Source: Mycobacterium sp. ACS1612
Lineage (GTDB): Bacteria > Actinomycetota > Actinomycetes > Mycobacteriales > Mycobacteriaceae
Assembly: GCF_001667505.1 (NCBI RefSeq)
Contig: NZ_LZHZ01000076.1
Coordinates: 62,001 to 126,000 of the forward strand
Reading direction: 5' to 3'
DNA: 64,000 bases
The notes under the pieces were generated by a model. The model did no database searches. It saw nothing but the letters and a program-made list of their open reading frames with translations, and was not told the DNA's origin. Shown here piece after piece: positions 17,585-26,019 of this stretch; the first letter of the stretch is position 1; every line of letters starts with the position of its first letter. The position numbers were made by a program, and so were the translations under genes.

Positions 17585-20500
17585 GAAGCACTCGTGGTTT
17601 CGAGCGCGGACAGCACATCGGCTTCGTGCATGCCTGCGACTTCCAGATACAGTTCGGCCACGTGGGCGAGGCGGTTGCTGTCCGGTTCACGCTCGGTGAG
17701 CCGGGCGGCCAGCGCCGCGACGGTGCGGGTCGCGAAGACGTCGGCGACCATCACCGTCGGCGTGTCCAGCCAGTTCCTGATTCGCACGACTACGGCGGTC
17801 GCGAGCACCGAATCGCCGCCCAGTTCGAAGAAGTCGTCGTCGGCGGCCACCTCGGCCGCGCCCACCAAGTCGGCGACGATGGCTGCCAGCGCCGACTCCA
17901 GCGGTGTCGACGGGGCGCGACGGCCGCCTGCACCGGCGGTGACACTGTCGGCCAAGATCCGTGCGACCGCTCGGCGGTCGGTCTTACCGCCCGCCGTGTA
18001 CGGGATGCGCTTCACCATCTCGATGTGGCGCGGAATCATATGCGCGGGAAGCAGTTCGGCGGCGCCGTTGCGCAGTGCCTCGACGGTCAGCGCAGCGTCG
18101 TCGACACCGACCACCGCGGCCAACATGTCGCTGACACGTTCACCGGACGCAGGCACGACCGCCGCCACCGCCGCGCGGACACCGGGCAACCGTTGCAGCG
18201 CGGCCTCGACCTCGCCCAGTTCGATGCGGTATCCGCTGACCTTGACCCGGTGATCGGCGCGACCGACGAACTCGAGGTTGCCGTCCGGCCGGTATCTGGC
18301 CAGGTCCCCGGTGCGGTACCAGGTGCGGCCGAGATAAGGGACGAACCCGTCGGCGGTCAGATCGGGACGGCCACGGTAGCCGCTGGCGATGCCGCGCCCG
18401 GTGATCCACAGTTCACCGGGCACCCAGTCGGGACAATCCGCCCCATACGAATTCACCACGCGGCAGGCGTTATTGGGGAACGGTTTGCCGTACGGCACCG
18501 CTGTCCAGTCCTCGGGTAGCGCACCCGCCTCGAACAACGTGGCGTGCACCGCGGTCTCGGTGGCGCCGCCGAGACCCGCCACCCGGACACCGGGAGCTTG
18601 GGCCTGCAGTCGGCGCACCATCGACGAACGGACCAAGTCTCCACCGGTCGGCACGGCGCGCACCGAATGCAATCGCCCGTCGCCGACCTCCACGAGCATT
18701 TCCAGCCAGCCGGGAAGGAAGTTCAGCACGGTGGCGCGGTGAGTGGCGATCTGCTGGGCCCAGTGATCGGGGTCGCGGCGGTATGCCTCGTCGACGACGA
18801 CGATCGTGCCGCCCGCGGTCAACGTGCCAAACACGTCGAGGACGGAAAGGTCACACTCCAGATGTGACACGGCCAACGTGCGGTCGGCGGGCCCGATGCC
18901 GAAATGACCGTTGAGGAACTCGATGGTGTTCATCGCCGCGTCGTGGGTGACCTCGACGCCCTTGGGCTCGCCGGTCGACCCCGAGGTGAACAGCACGTAG
19001 GCCGACTCGTTGGGATCGGTTGCAGGTGGCGCGAATTCGGGTTCTCGTCGGCCGACCCGCAGTGCTTCAGGGATGGTCAGCGCGGGCAGGTTGGTCGGCG
19101 GTTGCAGATCGCCGCACACCAGCGCCATCCTGACCCCGCCGGTCGAAACGATGCGCGCGGCGCGTTCGGCGGGATGGTCGACACCGATCGGCAGATAGAC
19201 CGCGCCTGCGGTGAGGATGCCGCACAGCGCGACGACCTGTTCGGCGCACTTGGGACCCATCACCGCGACGGTGTCGCCCGGTTTTATGCCAGCGACACGC
19301 AGTGCCGCCGCCACGGCGTGTACCTGTTCACACAGTTCGGCGTAGGTGAGTTGACCTGATGAGCTGATCACCGCCAACGCGTCGGGACGTGCCGCCGCCG
19401 ACGCGAACAAACCGCCGTGCAGCGAATTCCCGCTGGGCGCAGCGGATTTGCCGTTGTCGGCGTCCCTGATGGCGCGTTCGGCGTCGGTGAGCAGCGGTGG
19501 GCGCTGGACCTCCCAGGCGATGTCGTCGAACGCCAATCGGCGGAGTTCGTCGATGTGCCGCTCGAACATCGCGTCGATGACGCCGGGCCGGAAGGCGTCC
19601 TCGCGAACGTCCCAGTTGACCAGAATGCCGCCGTCGAATTCGGTGACCTGGGCGTCGAGCAACACCTGCGGGCCTTGCGAGTTGATCCACACCGGCGTAC
19701 CGAAACTGTCGGTCACCGAAACGGCGAACAACTCGCCGAGACCGAGCGCACTGGTGAACACGACCGGGGCCAGCACCTGCGTGCCACGGTGGCGGCTGAG
19801 GTCACGCAGCACGGATAGACCCGGGTAGCTCGCATGCGCCGCGGCGGCGCGGAAGGCGTGCTGGAGGGCCTGCGATCGGGCGGTCGCGGTCGCCGCGGCG
19901 GCGAGGTCGACATCGAGCAGGACCGAGGAGGTGAAATCCCCGACCAGGCGGTCGACGTCGGGATGCCGTTGCTCACGACCGAACATCGGCACGTTGAGCA
20001 GAAACCGCGGTTCCGCCGACCAGCCCGCCAATGCGTCGGAGAAGGACGCGGCGAGAGCCATCGCAGGCGTCACCCCGCGTCGGCGGGCCGCGGCGAACAG
20101 TGCGTCGCGGATGTCGCGGTCGAACCAGTGCCAGCGCCGGGTGGTGTGGCACGGATCTGCTTGTTCGGCAACGGGAACCATCGGCAGATGCGGCGGATCC
20201 GGCAGTTCCGGTATCCGCTTTGACCACCACTGCTTGTCGGCCTCGACCACGGCCGGCAGGGATGTCACGGCTCGCCGGTAATCGCGGTAGGTGTAGCCCA
20301 GATGCGGTAACTGCTGGCCGCGGTAGAGCGCGGCGAGGTCGGACATCAGCGTGCGGTAACTCATCGCGTCGGCGGCTTGCATGTCGAGGTCGACATGCAG
20401 TCTGGTGCGCCCGCCGGGCAGCAGCGACAGTGTGAGCTCGAAAACCTGACCGTCGAGTTGTTGATGTGACTTGGCGCGCCGGGTGGCGGTGAGTCGGTCG

Positions 20501-21057
20501 GTGACCTCGTCGTCGGAAAGATCGCTGAGGTCGTCGACGCTGACGGGATAGCGCCCCGTCGCGCGACCGATGCGCTGGGTGCCGTCGGGCAGGAACTGCA
20601 CCCGGAGCATCGGGTGACGCTCGGCCAGCGCGGTGGCCGCTTGCGTGAGCCGCTCGTGATCGACTGCGGCGCCATCGAATTCGACATACAGGTGTCCGGC
20701 GACCCCGCCGAGGCGCTGATCGTCTTCGCGGCCCACCCACATCGCGTGCTGCATCGGCGCCAGCGGAAACGGGTCGTCCGAATCATCATGCGCCACAGCT
20801 GCTTCCGTCGGTTGGTCAGCGACCGCGGCGGCGCCGACCAGCTCGGACCAGGCGCGCACGGAAGGCTCGGCGGCCAAGGTCGCGAAGTCGATGTCGACGC
20901 CCCGCCGACGCCACCGCCCGGCCAGCGACATCATCCGGATGGAATCCAGGCCCTGAGTGATGAGGTTGCCGTCTGGGTCCACGTCATCGGGGCTGATACC
21001 GAGAAGTTCGGCGACCTCTTCACGGATGGTCTGCGAATCCGCAGCCGCAACACGCAC
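17581..21057 (-). CDS. mbtB: Mycobactin NRPS MbtB (ArCP-Cy-A-PCP)
   Basis: NRPS of 1158 residues that receives salicylate from MbtA and couples it to serine or threonine, cyclizing the product to the oxazoline iron ligand. Domains: aryl carrier protein with GLDSIRM near residue 37; cyclization domain about 80-500 with the DxxxxDxxS motif DMQAADAMS near 222; adenylation about 520-1030 with FTSGSTGEPKG near 687 and AGGKTDRRAV near 1022; carrier with GGDSVLA near 1079. GTG 21057 follows GGAGGG with a short spacer. It is the first gene of the eight-gene mbt operon and sits directly behind IdeR-type boxes. Confidence 0.95.
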   Translation of the reverse strand: MRVAAADSQTIREEVAELLGISPDDVDPDGNLITQGLDSIRMMSLAGRWRRRGVDIDFATLAAEPSVRAWSELVGAAAVADQPTEAAVAHDDSDDPFPLAPMQHAMWVGREDDQRLGGVAGHLYVEFDGAAVDHERLTQAATALAERHPMLRVQFLPDGTQRIGRATGRYPVSVDDLSDLSDDEVTDRLTATRRAKSHQQLDGQVFELTLSLLPGGRTRLHVDLDMQAADAMSYRTLMSDLAALYRGQQLPHLGYTYRDYRRAVTSLPAVVEADKQWWSKRIPELPDPPHLPMVPVAEQADPCHTTRRWHWFDRDIRDALFAAARRRGVTPAMALAASFSDALAGWSAEPRFLLNVPMFGREQRHPDVDRLVGDFTSSVLLDVDLAAAATATARSQALQHAFRAAAAHASYPGLSVLRDLSRHRGTQVLAPVVFTSALGLGELFAVSVTDSFGTPVWINSQGPQVLLDAQVTEFDGGILVNWDVREDAFRPGVIDAMFERHIDELRRLAFDDIAWEVQRPPLLTDAERAIRDADNGKSAAPSGNSLHGGLFASAAARPDALAVISSSGQLTYAELCEQVHAVAAALRVAGIKPGDTVAVMGPKCAEQVVALCGILTAGAVYLPIGVDHPAERAARIVSTGGVRMALVCGDLQPPTNLPALTIPEALRVGRREPEFAPPATDPNESAYVLFTSGSTGEPKGVEVTHDAAMNTIEFLNGHFGIGPADRTLAVSHLECDLSVLDVFGTLTAGGTIVVVDEAYRRDPDHWAQQIATHRATVLNFLPGWLEMLVEVGDGRLHSVRAVPTGGDLVRSSMVRRLQAQAPGVRVAGLGGATETAVHATLFEAGALPEDWTAVPYGKPFPNNACRVVNSYGADCPDWVPGELWITGRGIASGYRGRPDLTADGFVPYLGRTWYRTGDLARYRPDGNLEFVGRADHRVKVSGYRIELGEVEAALQRLPGVRAAVAAVVPASGERVSDMLAAVVGVDDAALTVEALRNGAAELLPAHMIPRHIEMVKRIPYTAGGKTDRRAVARILADSVTAGAGGRRAPSTPLESALAAIVADLVGAAEVAADDDFFELGGDSVLATAVVVRIRNWLDTPTVMVADVFATRTVAALAARLTEREPDSNRLAHVAELYLEVAGMHEADVLSALETTSAS

Positions 21058-21067
21058 AAGCCCTCCA

Positions 21068-21086
21068 TATGGTTAGCCTCGCCTTA
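21068..21086 (-). promoter_or_regulatory. mbtB: IdeR-type iron box, mbtB side
   Basis: Read on the minus strand, this 19-mer matches 14 of 19 positions of the mycobacterial iron box TTAGGTTAGGCTAACCTAA, including a perfect GGCTAACC half. It ends 11 bases before the mbtB start codon, where bound Fe(II)-IdeR would block transcription in iron-replete cells. Operator role is inferred from match and position. Confidence 0.8.
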
Positions 21087-21087
21087 G

Positions 21088-21106
21088 TTTGTGGAGGCTA
21101 CCCTAT
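21088..21106 (+). promoter_or_regulatory. mbtA: IdeR-type iron box, mbtA side
   Basis: This 19-mer matches 13 of 19 positions of the iron box, with the core AGGCTA-CCTA preserved. It starts one base after the neighbouring box and ends 9 bases before the mbtA start codon. Tandem boxes between mbtA and mbtB are also known in M. tuberculosis, which supports the assignment. Confidence 0.75.
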
Positions 21107-21115
21107 ATTCGAGCT

Positions 21116-22711
21116 ATGAAAAGCCCTACGTCAGCCACTGCGCACCCCACGTCGCTCGCCGGTTTCGTGCCTTTTCCGCCCGACCGCGCGGCCTCCTACC
21201 GCGCCGCGGGCCTTTGGCAGGGGCGCCCGCTGGACTCAGTGCTGCGAGACGCCGCGACGAGGTGGCCAGACCGGGTGGCCGTGATCGACGGCGACGGCAG
21301 CCACACCTATGCCGAACTCGATGACCGCGCCGACCGCGCCGCCGCCGGCTTCGCCGGTATGGGCATGGCGCCAGGCCATCGCGTCCTGCTACAACTGCCC
21401 AACTCGTGCCGATTCGCGGTGACGCTGTTCGGGCTGTTGCGGTCGGGCGCCGTCCCTGTGATGTGCCTGCCCGGGCACCGACTGGCCGAGCTGTCCCACT
21501 TCGCGGAGTTGAGCCAGGCGAGTGCCATCGTGATCGACGACACCGCACCAGGTTTCGACTACTGCGCGCCGGCCGAGGAGTTGGTGCGGACACACCCGAT
21601 GACGATGGTCACCGACCTGGCCACCGAATCTTGCGCGCCCCCAACGGTTGACGTCGACACCGAGGCCCCCGCACTCCTTTTGGTGTCGGGCGGGACCACC
21701 GGCGCACCGAAGCTCATCCCCCGCACACACGACGACTACGTCTACAACTTCTCAGCGAGCGCACGACTGTGCGGGCTGACCGGCGATGACGTCTACTTGG
21801 TCGCACTTCCTGCGGCGCACAATTTCCCGCTGGCCTGTCCCGGCCTGCTCGGCGCGATGTCCGTCGGCGCCACAACGGTTTTTCTCAGCGATCCGAGCCC
21901 TGAGTCGGCGTACGCGGCGATCGCGCGGCACGGCGTGACCGCCACCGCGCTGGTGCCTGCGTTGGCCAAGTTGTGGACGCAGGCATGTGAGTGGGAACCG
22001 CAGCGGCCGACGACACTGCGGTTGCTGCAGGTCGGCGGCGCCAAACTCGGTGCCGACGACGCGGCGGCGGTTCGCGCGGCGCTGACACCGGGCCTGCAGC
22101 AGGTGTTCGGGATGGCCGAAGGCCTGCTGAACTACACCCGCCTCGACGATCCGGCCGAAATCGTGGACCGCACGCAAGGCCGACCGTTGTCCGAGCACGA
22201 CGAACTGAAGGTGGTCGACGATGCAGGCGTCGAGGTGGCCGCAGGCGACGAGGGTGAACTGTTGGTGCGCGGGCCGTACACGTTGAACGGATACTTCAAC
22301 GCGCCGAATGCCAACGAGCGGTCGTTCACCCCCGACGGCTTCTACCGCACCGGCGACCGCGTGCGCCGGTTCGCCGACGGCTACCTCGAAGTCACCGGCC
22401 GGATCAAGGACGTGATCGTCCGCGCCGGCGAGAACGTGTCAGCACTCGATCTGGAAGAGCACCTGCTGACCCATCCGTCGATCTGGGCCGCCGCCGCGGT
22501 GGGGATTCCCGACGAATTCCTCGGCGAAAAGATCTGCGTCGCAGTCATTTTCAATGGACCGCCGGTGACGCTGGCCCAGCTGAACACTCATCTCGAGCAG
22601 CGCGGCGTTGCGGTACATGCCCGCCCGGACGTGCTGGCGCCGATGTCGACCTTGCCCACCACCGCGGTCGGCAAGGTCGACAAGAAGGCGATCGTCCGCG
22701 AGCTTTCCTAG
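21116..22711 (+). CDS. mbtA: Salicyl-AMP ligase MbtA
   Basis: Stand-alone aryl-acid adenylating enzyme of 531 residues. It activates salicylate from MbtI with ATP and transfers it to the aryl carrier domain of MbtB, the committed entry step of mycobactin assembly. Visible motifs are LLVSGGTTGAPKLIPRTHDDY (P-loop), VFGMAEGLLNYTR, the FYRTGDRVRR motif and the C-terminal LPTTAVGKVDKKAI with the catalytic lysine. ATG 21116 begins only 9 bases after an iron box and has no Shine-Dalgarno, so the message is probably leaderless or nearly so. It is transcribed away from mbtB and read alone. Confidence 0.96.
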   Translation: MKSPTSATAHPTSLAGFVPFPPDRAASYRAAGLWQGRPLDSVLRDAATRWPDRVAVIDGDGSHTYAELDDRADRAAAGFAGMGMAPGHRVLLQLPNSCRFAVTLFGLLRSGAVPVMCLPGHRLAELSHFAELSQASAIVIDDTAPGFDYCAPAEELVRTHPMTMVTDLATESCAPPTVDVDTEAPALLLVSGGTTGAPKLIPRTHDDYVYNFSASARLCGLTGDDVYLVALPAAHNFPLACPGLLGAMSVGATTVFLSDPSPESAYAAIARHGVTATALVPALAKLWTQACEWEPQRPTTLRLLQVGGAKLGADDAAAVRAALTPGLQQVFGMAEGLLNYTRLDDPAEIVDRTQGRPLSEHDELKVVDDAGVEVAAGDEGELLVRGPYTLNGYFNAPNANERSFTPDGFYRTGDRVRRFADGYLEVTGRIKDVIVRAGENVSALDLEEHLLTHPSIWAAAAVGIPDEFLGEKICVAVIFNGPPVTLAQLNTHLEQRGVAVHARPDVLAPMSTLPTTAVGKVDKKAIVRELS

Positions 22712-22887
22712 GACGTGATCCAATCCTCGGGCTCGCCCAACTGGCGCCGGCGTGGAAGAAGCCGTGCTCATCATTCGACGTGCTGAGGCGGATCCTCGGC
22801 CTACCCTCGCAAGGCGCGGCCTCCGATGGACCGCGTCATGGATAGGAGCGACAACCTCCGCCGACTCCGACGTTTTCCAGTGGCGGC

Positions 22888-23712
22888 CTACCAGACACGC
22901 ACGTAGTCGACCAGCATGTCGGCCGGGTAGGTGCCCTGACCGGGATCGCCGCCGCCCGATCCGGCGACCGCGAGGTTCACGATCGGAAACAGGGTGTAGC
23001 CGGGTTCGTTGAAATGCCAGTCCGGCAGCGAATTCGCCGCCACGCTGAAATACGGCTGGGCACCATCGGTGTAGTCCTTCCAGAACCGCATTCCGGCGTC
23101 GTCCCACTGCACGCGCCAGGTGTGCCAACCGCTGTCGACGGTGATCCCCTGCGAGACGTGTTCACCGCCGTTCAACAGTGCGTGCACGGTGGTGCCCGCG
23201 GCCCAGTGGCCGTTGCCGTACCACTCCATCAGGTCGACTTCGCCGCCGTTTTGCGGATTGTTGTTGGCCAGATACCAGGCGGGCCAGCAGCCGGGGGTCA
23301 GACAATTGAGCTTGATCCGAGCCTCCCACGTGGTGCCGATGGGACCCCGGTACTTACCGAACAGTTTGCCGCTGTAGTAGGTGTTGCCGTCCTTGGCAGC
23401 GCGGAACACCAGGTTGGACTTGCCGTCGAGGAACACGTTTCGGCGGTCGTCGCGGTACTGGCCGACGTTCTCCGGCAACTCCCAGTACGTCGGGTCTTCC
23501 ATGCTTTCGCGCTCCGTCGCGGTTTCCCACTTCGACGCGTCGGGTGCCGAGCCGGCGGGCCCGTCGAACTCGTCCTGGAAAAGGTAGCCACGAGGTGGCG
23601 GCGCGGAGGGTGGTGGCACCGATCTGGACGGGGCGGCACCGGCAGTTTGGGCGGGCATCGCGGCAGCCAGCGCGGCGATACCGGCCAGCGAGATCGCGTT
23701 GCGGCGATTCAT
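22888..23712 (-). CDS. Secreted GH16 endo-beta-glucanase (laminarinase-like)
   Basis: Predicted exported glycoside hydrolase family 16 enzyme of 274 residues, acting on beta-1,3/1,4-glucans or related polymers. The N-terminus MNRRNAISLAGIAALAAAMP looks like a twin-arginine signal, followed by a proline-rich linker. The GH16 catalytic signature ExDxxE is present as EVDLME near residue 158, and WPAWYLANN and TWRVQWDDAGMRFWKD are typical of the fold. ATG 23712 was chosen; GTG 23721 would add three residues. It is convergent with mbtA (176 bases apart, no gene seen between) and divergent from the MFS gene. An iron role is not indicated. Confidence 0.88.
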   Translation of the reverse strand: MNRRNAISLAGIAALAAAMPAQTAGAAPSRSVPPPSAPPPRGYLFQDEFDGPAGSAPDASKWETATERESMEDPTYWELPENVGQYRDDRRNVFLDGKSNLVFRAAKDGNTYYSGKLFGKYRGPIGTTWEARIKLNCLTPGCWPAWYLANNNPQNGGEVDLMEWYGNGHWAAGTTVHALLNGGEHVSQGITVDSGWHTWRVQWDDAGMRFWKDYTDGAQPYFSVAANSLPDWHFNEPGYTLFPIVNLAVAGSGGGDPGQGTYPADMLVDYVRVW

Positions 23713-23776
23713 GTTGGACACCCCAACAGGAAAGCCGGTCTGCCCGTCGGGCGCAAATGTCGGTTACCGTCCCCGA

Positions 23777-25153
23777 ATGAGCGATGAGTTGACGGCACAC
23801 AGCCAAACCGGTCCGACACGCGCTCCGACCAGCACCAGGCGGGCTGTGCTCAACACGGTCAGAGGCTCCGCAGGGAACCTGGTCGAGTGGTACGACGTCT
23901 ACGTCTACACCGTGTTCGCCTCCTATTTCGAGGCGCAGTTCTTCGACGAGAACGACACCAACTCGACGGTGTACATCTATGCGATCTTCGCGGTCACCTT
24001 CGTGATGCGACCGATCGGATCGTGGTTCTTCGGCCGCTACGCCGACCGTCGGGGCCGCAAGGCCGCGCTGATGCTCAGCATCACGATCATGTCGGCCTGT
24101 TCGTTCTTGGTGGCTGTGATGCCGACGCGCGAGGTGCTCGGCTACTGGGCGGCGGTGATCCTGGTCATCGCCCGGCTTGTGCAGGGCTTCGCCACCGGCG
24201 GCGAGTACGGGACGTCGGCGACGTACATGTCCGAAGCGGCGACGGCGAATCGGCGTGGTTTTCTGTCGTCGTTCCAATACGTCACGCTCATCGGCGGCCA
24301 CGTGCTGGCGCAGTTCACCCTTCTGATCGCACTCCACTTCCTCGATGACGACGCCCTGCACGCGTGGGGGTGGCGGATCGGCTTCTTCATCGGTGGGGTC
24401 GCCGCGCTGGTGGTGCTGTGGATTCGCCGTTCGATGGACGAATCGCTCAGCGAGTCGCATCTGGAGTCCATCCGCGAGGGCAAGGACCGGGCGGCGGGTT
24501 CGGTCAAGACGCTGTTCACCGTGCACTGGCGGCCGCTGCTGTTGGTGTTCCTCATCACCGCGGGTGGCACCATCGCGTTCTACACCTACAGCATCAACGC
24601 ACCCGCAATCGTCAAGTCCACCTTCGGTTCTGACCGTTCGTTGACGGCCACCTGGGTGAACCTGATCAGCCTGATCTTCCTGATGCTGCTGCAACCCGTT
24701 GGTGGGCTCATCAGCGACCGGATCGGCCGCAAGCCGCTGCTGGTCTTCTTCGGGGCCGCAGGCGTCCTCTACACATACGTCCTGCTGACGTTTCTCCCCA
24801 AGACCGAATCGGCGATCACCGCCTTCGCGCTGGTGTGCGTCGGCTACATCATTCTCACCGGCTACACCTCGGTCAACGCGATCGTGAAGGCGGAGTTGTT
24901 CCCCGCTGAAATCCGGGCGCTGGGCGTCGGATTGGGTTATGCGGTGGCCAATTCGGTGTTCGGGGGCACCGCGCCGATGCTCTATCAGGCGGCCAAGCCC
25001 GACCACATTCCGTTGTTCATCGGCTACGTCACCGTGGTGATCGGCGTCAGCCTGTTGGTCTACATCTTCGCGTTGAAGAACAAGGGGGAAACGGTGCTGG
25101 ACCGCGAGCAGGGCAGCGCGTGGGCGGTGCCCACGGTCAGGGCAGCACGTTGA
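23777..25153 (+). CDS. MFS transporter, metabolite:H+ symporter (MHS/KgtP-like)
   Basis: A 458-residue major facilitator with about twelve membrane segments. The family signatures are clear: NLVEWYDVYVY in the first helix, GRYADRRGRKAALM in loop 2-3, GFATGGEYGTSATYMSEAA in the middle and DRIGRKPLLVFFG in loop 8-9. These mark the metabolite:H+ symporter group, which moves dicarboxylates, alpha-ketoglutarate, proline/betaine or similar small anions. The substrate cannot be read from sequence. ATG 23777 gives MSDELTAHSQ; upstream codons fall in the promoter region shared with the GH16 gene. The 3' end overlaps the convergent PhzF-like gene by 17 bases. Confidence 0.9.
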   Translation: MSDELTAHSQTGPTRAPTSTRRAVLNTVRGSAGNLVEWYDVYVYTVFASYFEAQFFDENDTNSTVYIYAIFAVTFVMRPIGSWFFGRYADRRGRKAALMLSITIMSACSFLVAVMPTREVLGYWAAVILVIARLVQGFATGGEYGTSATYMSEAATANRRGFLSSFQYVTLIGGHVLAQFTLLIALHFLDDDALHAWGWRIGFFIGGVAALVVLWIRRSMDESLSESHLESIREGKDRAAGSVKTLFTVHWRPLLLVFLITAGGTIAFYTYSINAPAIVKSTFGSDRSLTATWVNLISLIFLMLLQPVGGLISDRIGRKPLLVFFGAAGVLYTYVLLTFLPKTESAITAFALVCVGYIILTGYTSVNAIVKAELFPAEIRALGVGLGYAVANSVFGGTAPMLYQAAKPDHIPLFIGYVTVVIGVSLLVYIFALKNKGETVLDREQGSAWAVPTVRAAR

Positions 25154-26006
25154 GTCGGCCCGAGCCAACCATCACCACATCGCCGCCGACTCTGACCAGG
25201 ACACCGCCGCCGGCGCTGCGCGCCGAAATGCTGATCCACGACGGGCGACCCATGAACCGGCCCTGATGTAACTCGGCGTCCTGACCGTCGGCGAGTAGGC
25301 CGTGCCGATGAAGGTAGGCGGCCACACAACCCGCCGCGCTGCCCGTCGCGGCGTCCTCGACGACGCCGTCGTTGTTCCAGTGCCTGCCTTCTACCGCGTC
25401 GACGTCGAGTAGATAGGCGTATTGCGCCCCGATCTCGGCCAAGGCCGCCCCTAGTCCCCGATCGGCGATGTGGGCCCCAGCGAGCGCTCCGCGGCGCAGC
25501 GGCACGATCAAATAGCGCAGACCAGTGGACACCACTTCCAGGGGTAGCCGACTGGCGAGGTCGCCGGTGGTCACTGAGAACCACGACGCCACCTGTGTGC
25601 GGGATACGTCAGCCGGTTCGCCGAGGAAGTGGGCCCGCATATCTGGTAACGCCGCATGAAAGGCGTTCGGGCCGCGGCGCTCGGTCTCGACCGTCAGCGG
25701 ACCGGACGTCAGCTCCAGCGTCCAGCGTCCGCGAACGTCGTCATCGGCGTGCCGGTGATGAAGGACTGCCGCTGCGCCGATCACGGGATGGCCCGCGAAG
25801 TCGAGTTCCTCGAACAGGTCGAAGATCCGCGCCCGCCAATGACCCTGCGCCTCAGGGTGATCGAGGAAGATCGACTCGAATTGCCGAAGTTCTGCTGTGA
25901 TCTGCGCCATCTGACCGGTGTCGAGGCCGCGCGTATCGGGGAAGACGCTAAGGCTGTTACCGCCATACGGCGTCGACGTGAACACATCGACGAGCTCGAA
26001 CTGCAT
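25137..26006 (-). CDS. PhzF family isomerase/epimerase-like protein
   Basis: A 289-residue protein of the PhzF/DAP-epimerase fold. The N-terminal FELVDVFTSTPYGGNSLSVF, the catalytic-glutamate segment ELRQFESIFL, FAGHPVIGAA, and the C-terminal GVVEDAATGSAAGCVAAYL with HQGRFMGRPS are all family hallmarks. PhzF itself isomerizes DHHA in phenazine synthesis, but no other phenazine genes are present, so the substrate here is unknown. It follows the helicase gene by 13 bases on the same strand and is likely the last gene of a three-gene operon. Confidence 0.88.
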   Translation of the reverse strand: MQFELVDVFTSTPYGGNSLSVFPDTRGLDTGQMAQITAELRQFESIFLDHPEAQGHWRARIFDLFEELDFAGHPVIGAAAVLHHRHADDDVRGRWTLELTSGPLTVETERRGPNAFHAALPDMRAHFLGEPADVSRTQVASWFSVTTGDLASRLPLEVVSTGLRYLIVPLRRGALAGAHIADRGLGAALAEIGAQYAYLLDVDAVEGRHWNNDGVVEDAATGSAAGCVAAYLHRHGLLADGQDAELHQGRFMGRPSWISISARSAGGGVLVRVGGDVVMVGSGRLNVLP

Positions 26007-26019
26007 CTCGCGCCCCGAT

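Noticed and set aside
23354..25168. Minus-strand ORF of 604 residues opposite the MFS gene
   Set aside because: Composition rich in Arg, Gln, His and Asp, no hydrophobic pattern; the plus strand encodes a clear MHS-type transporter.
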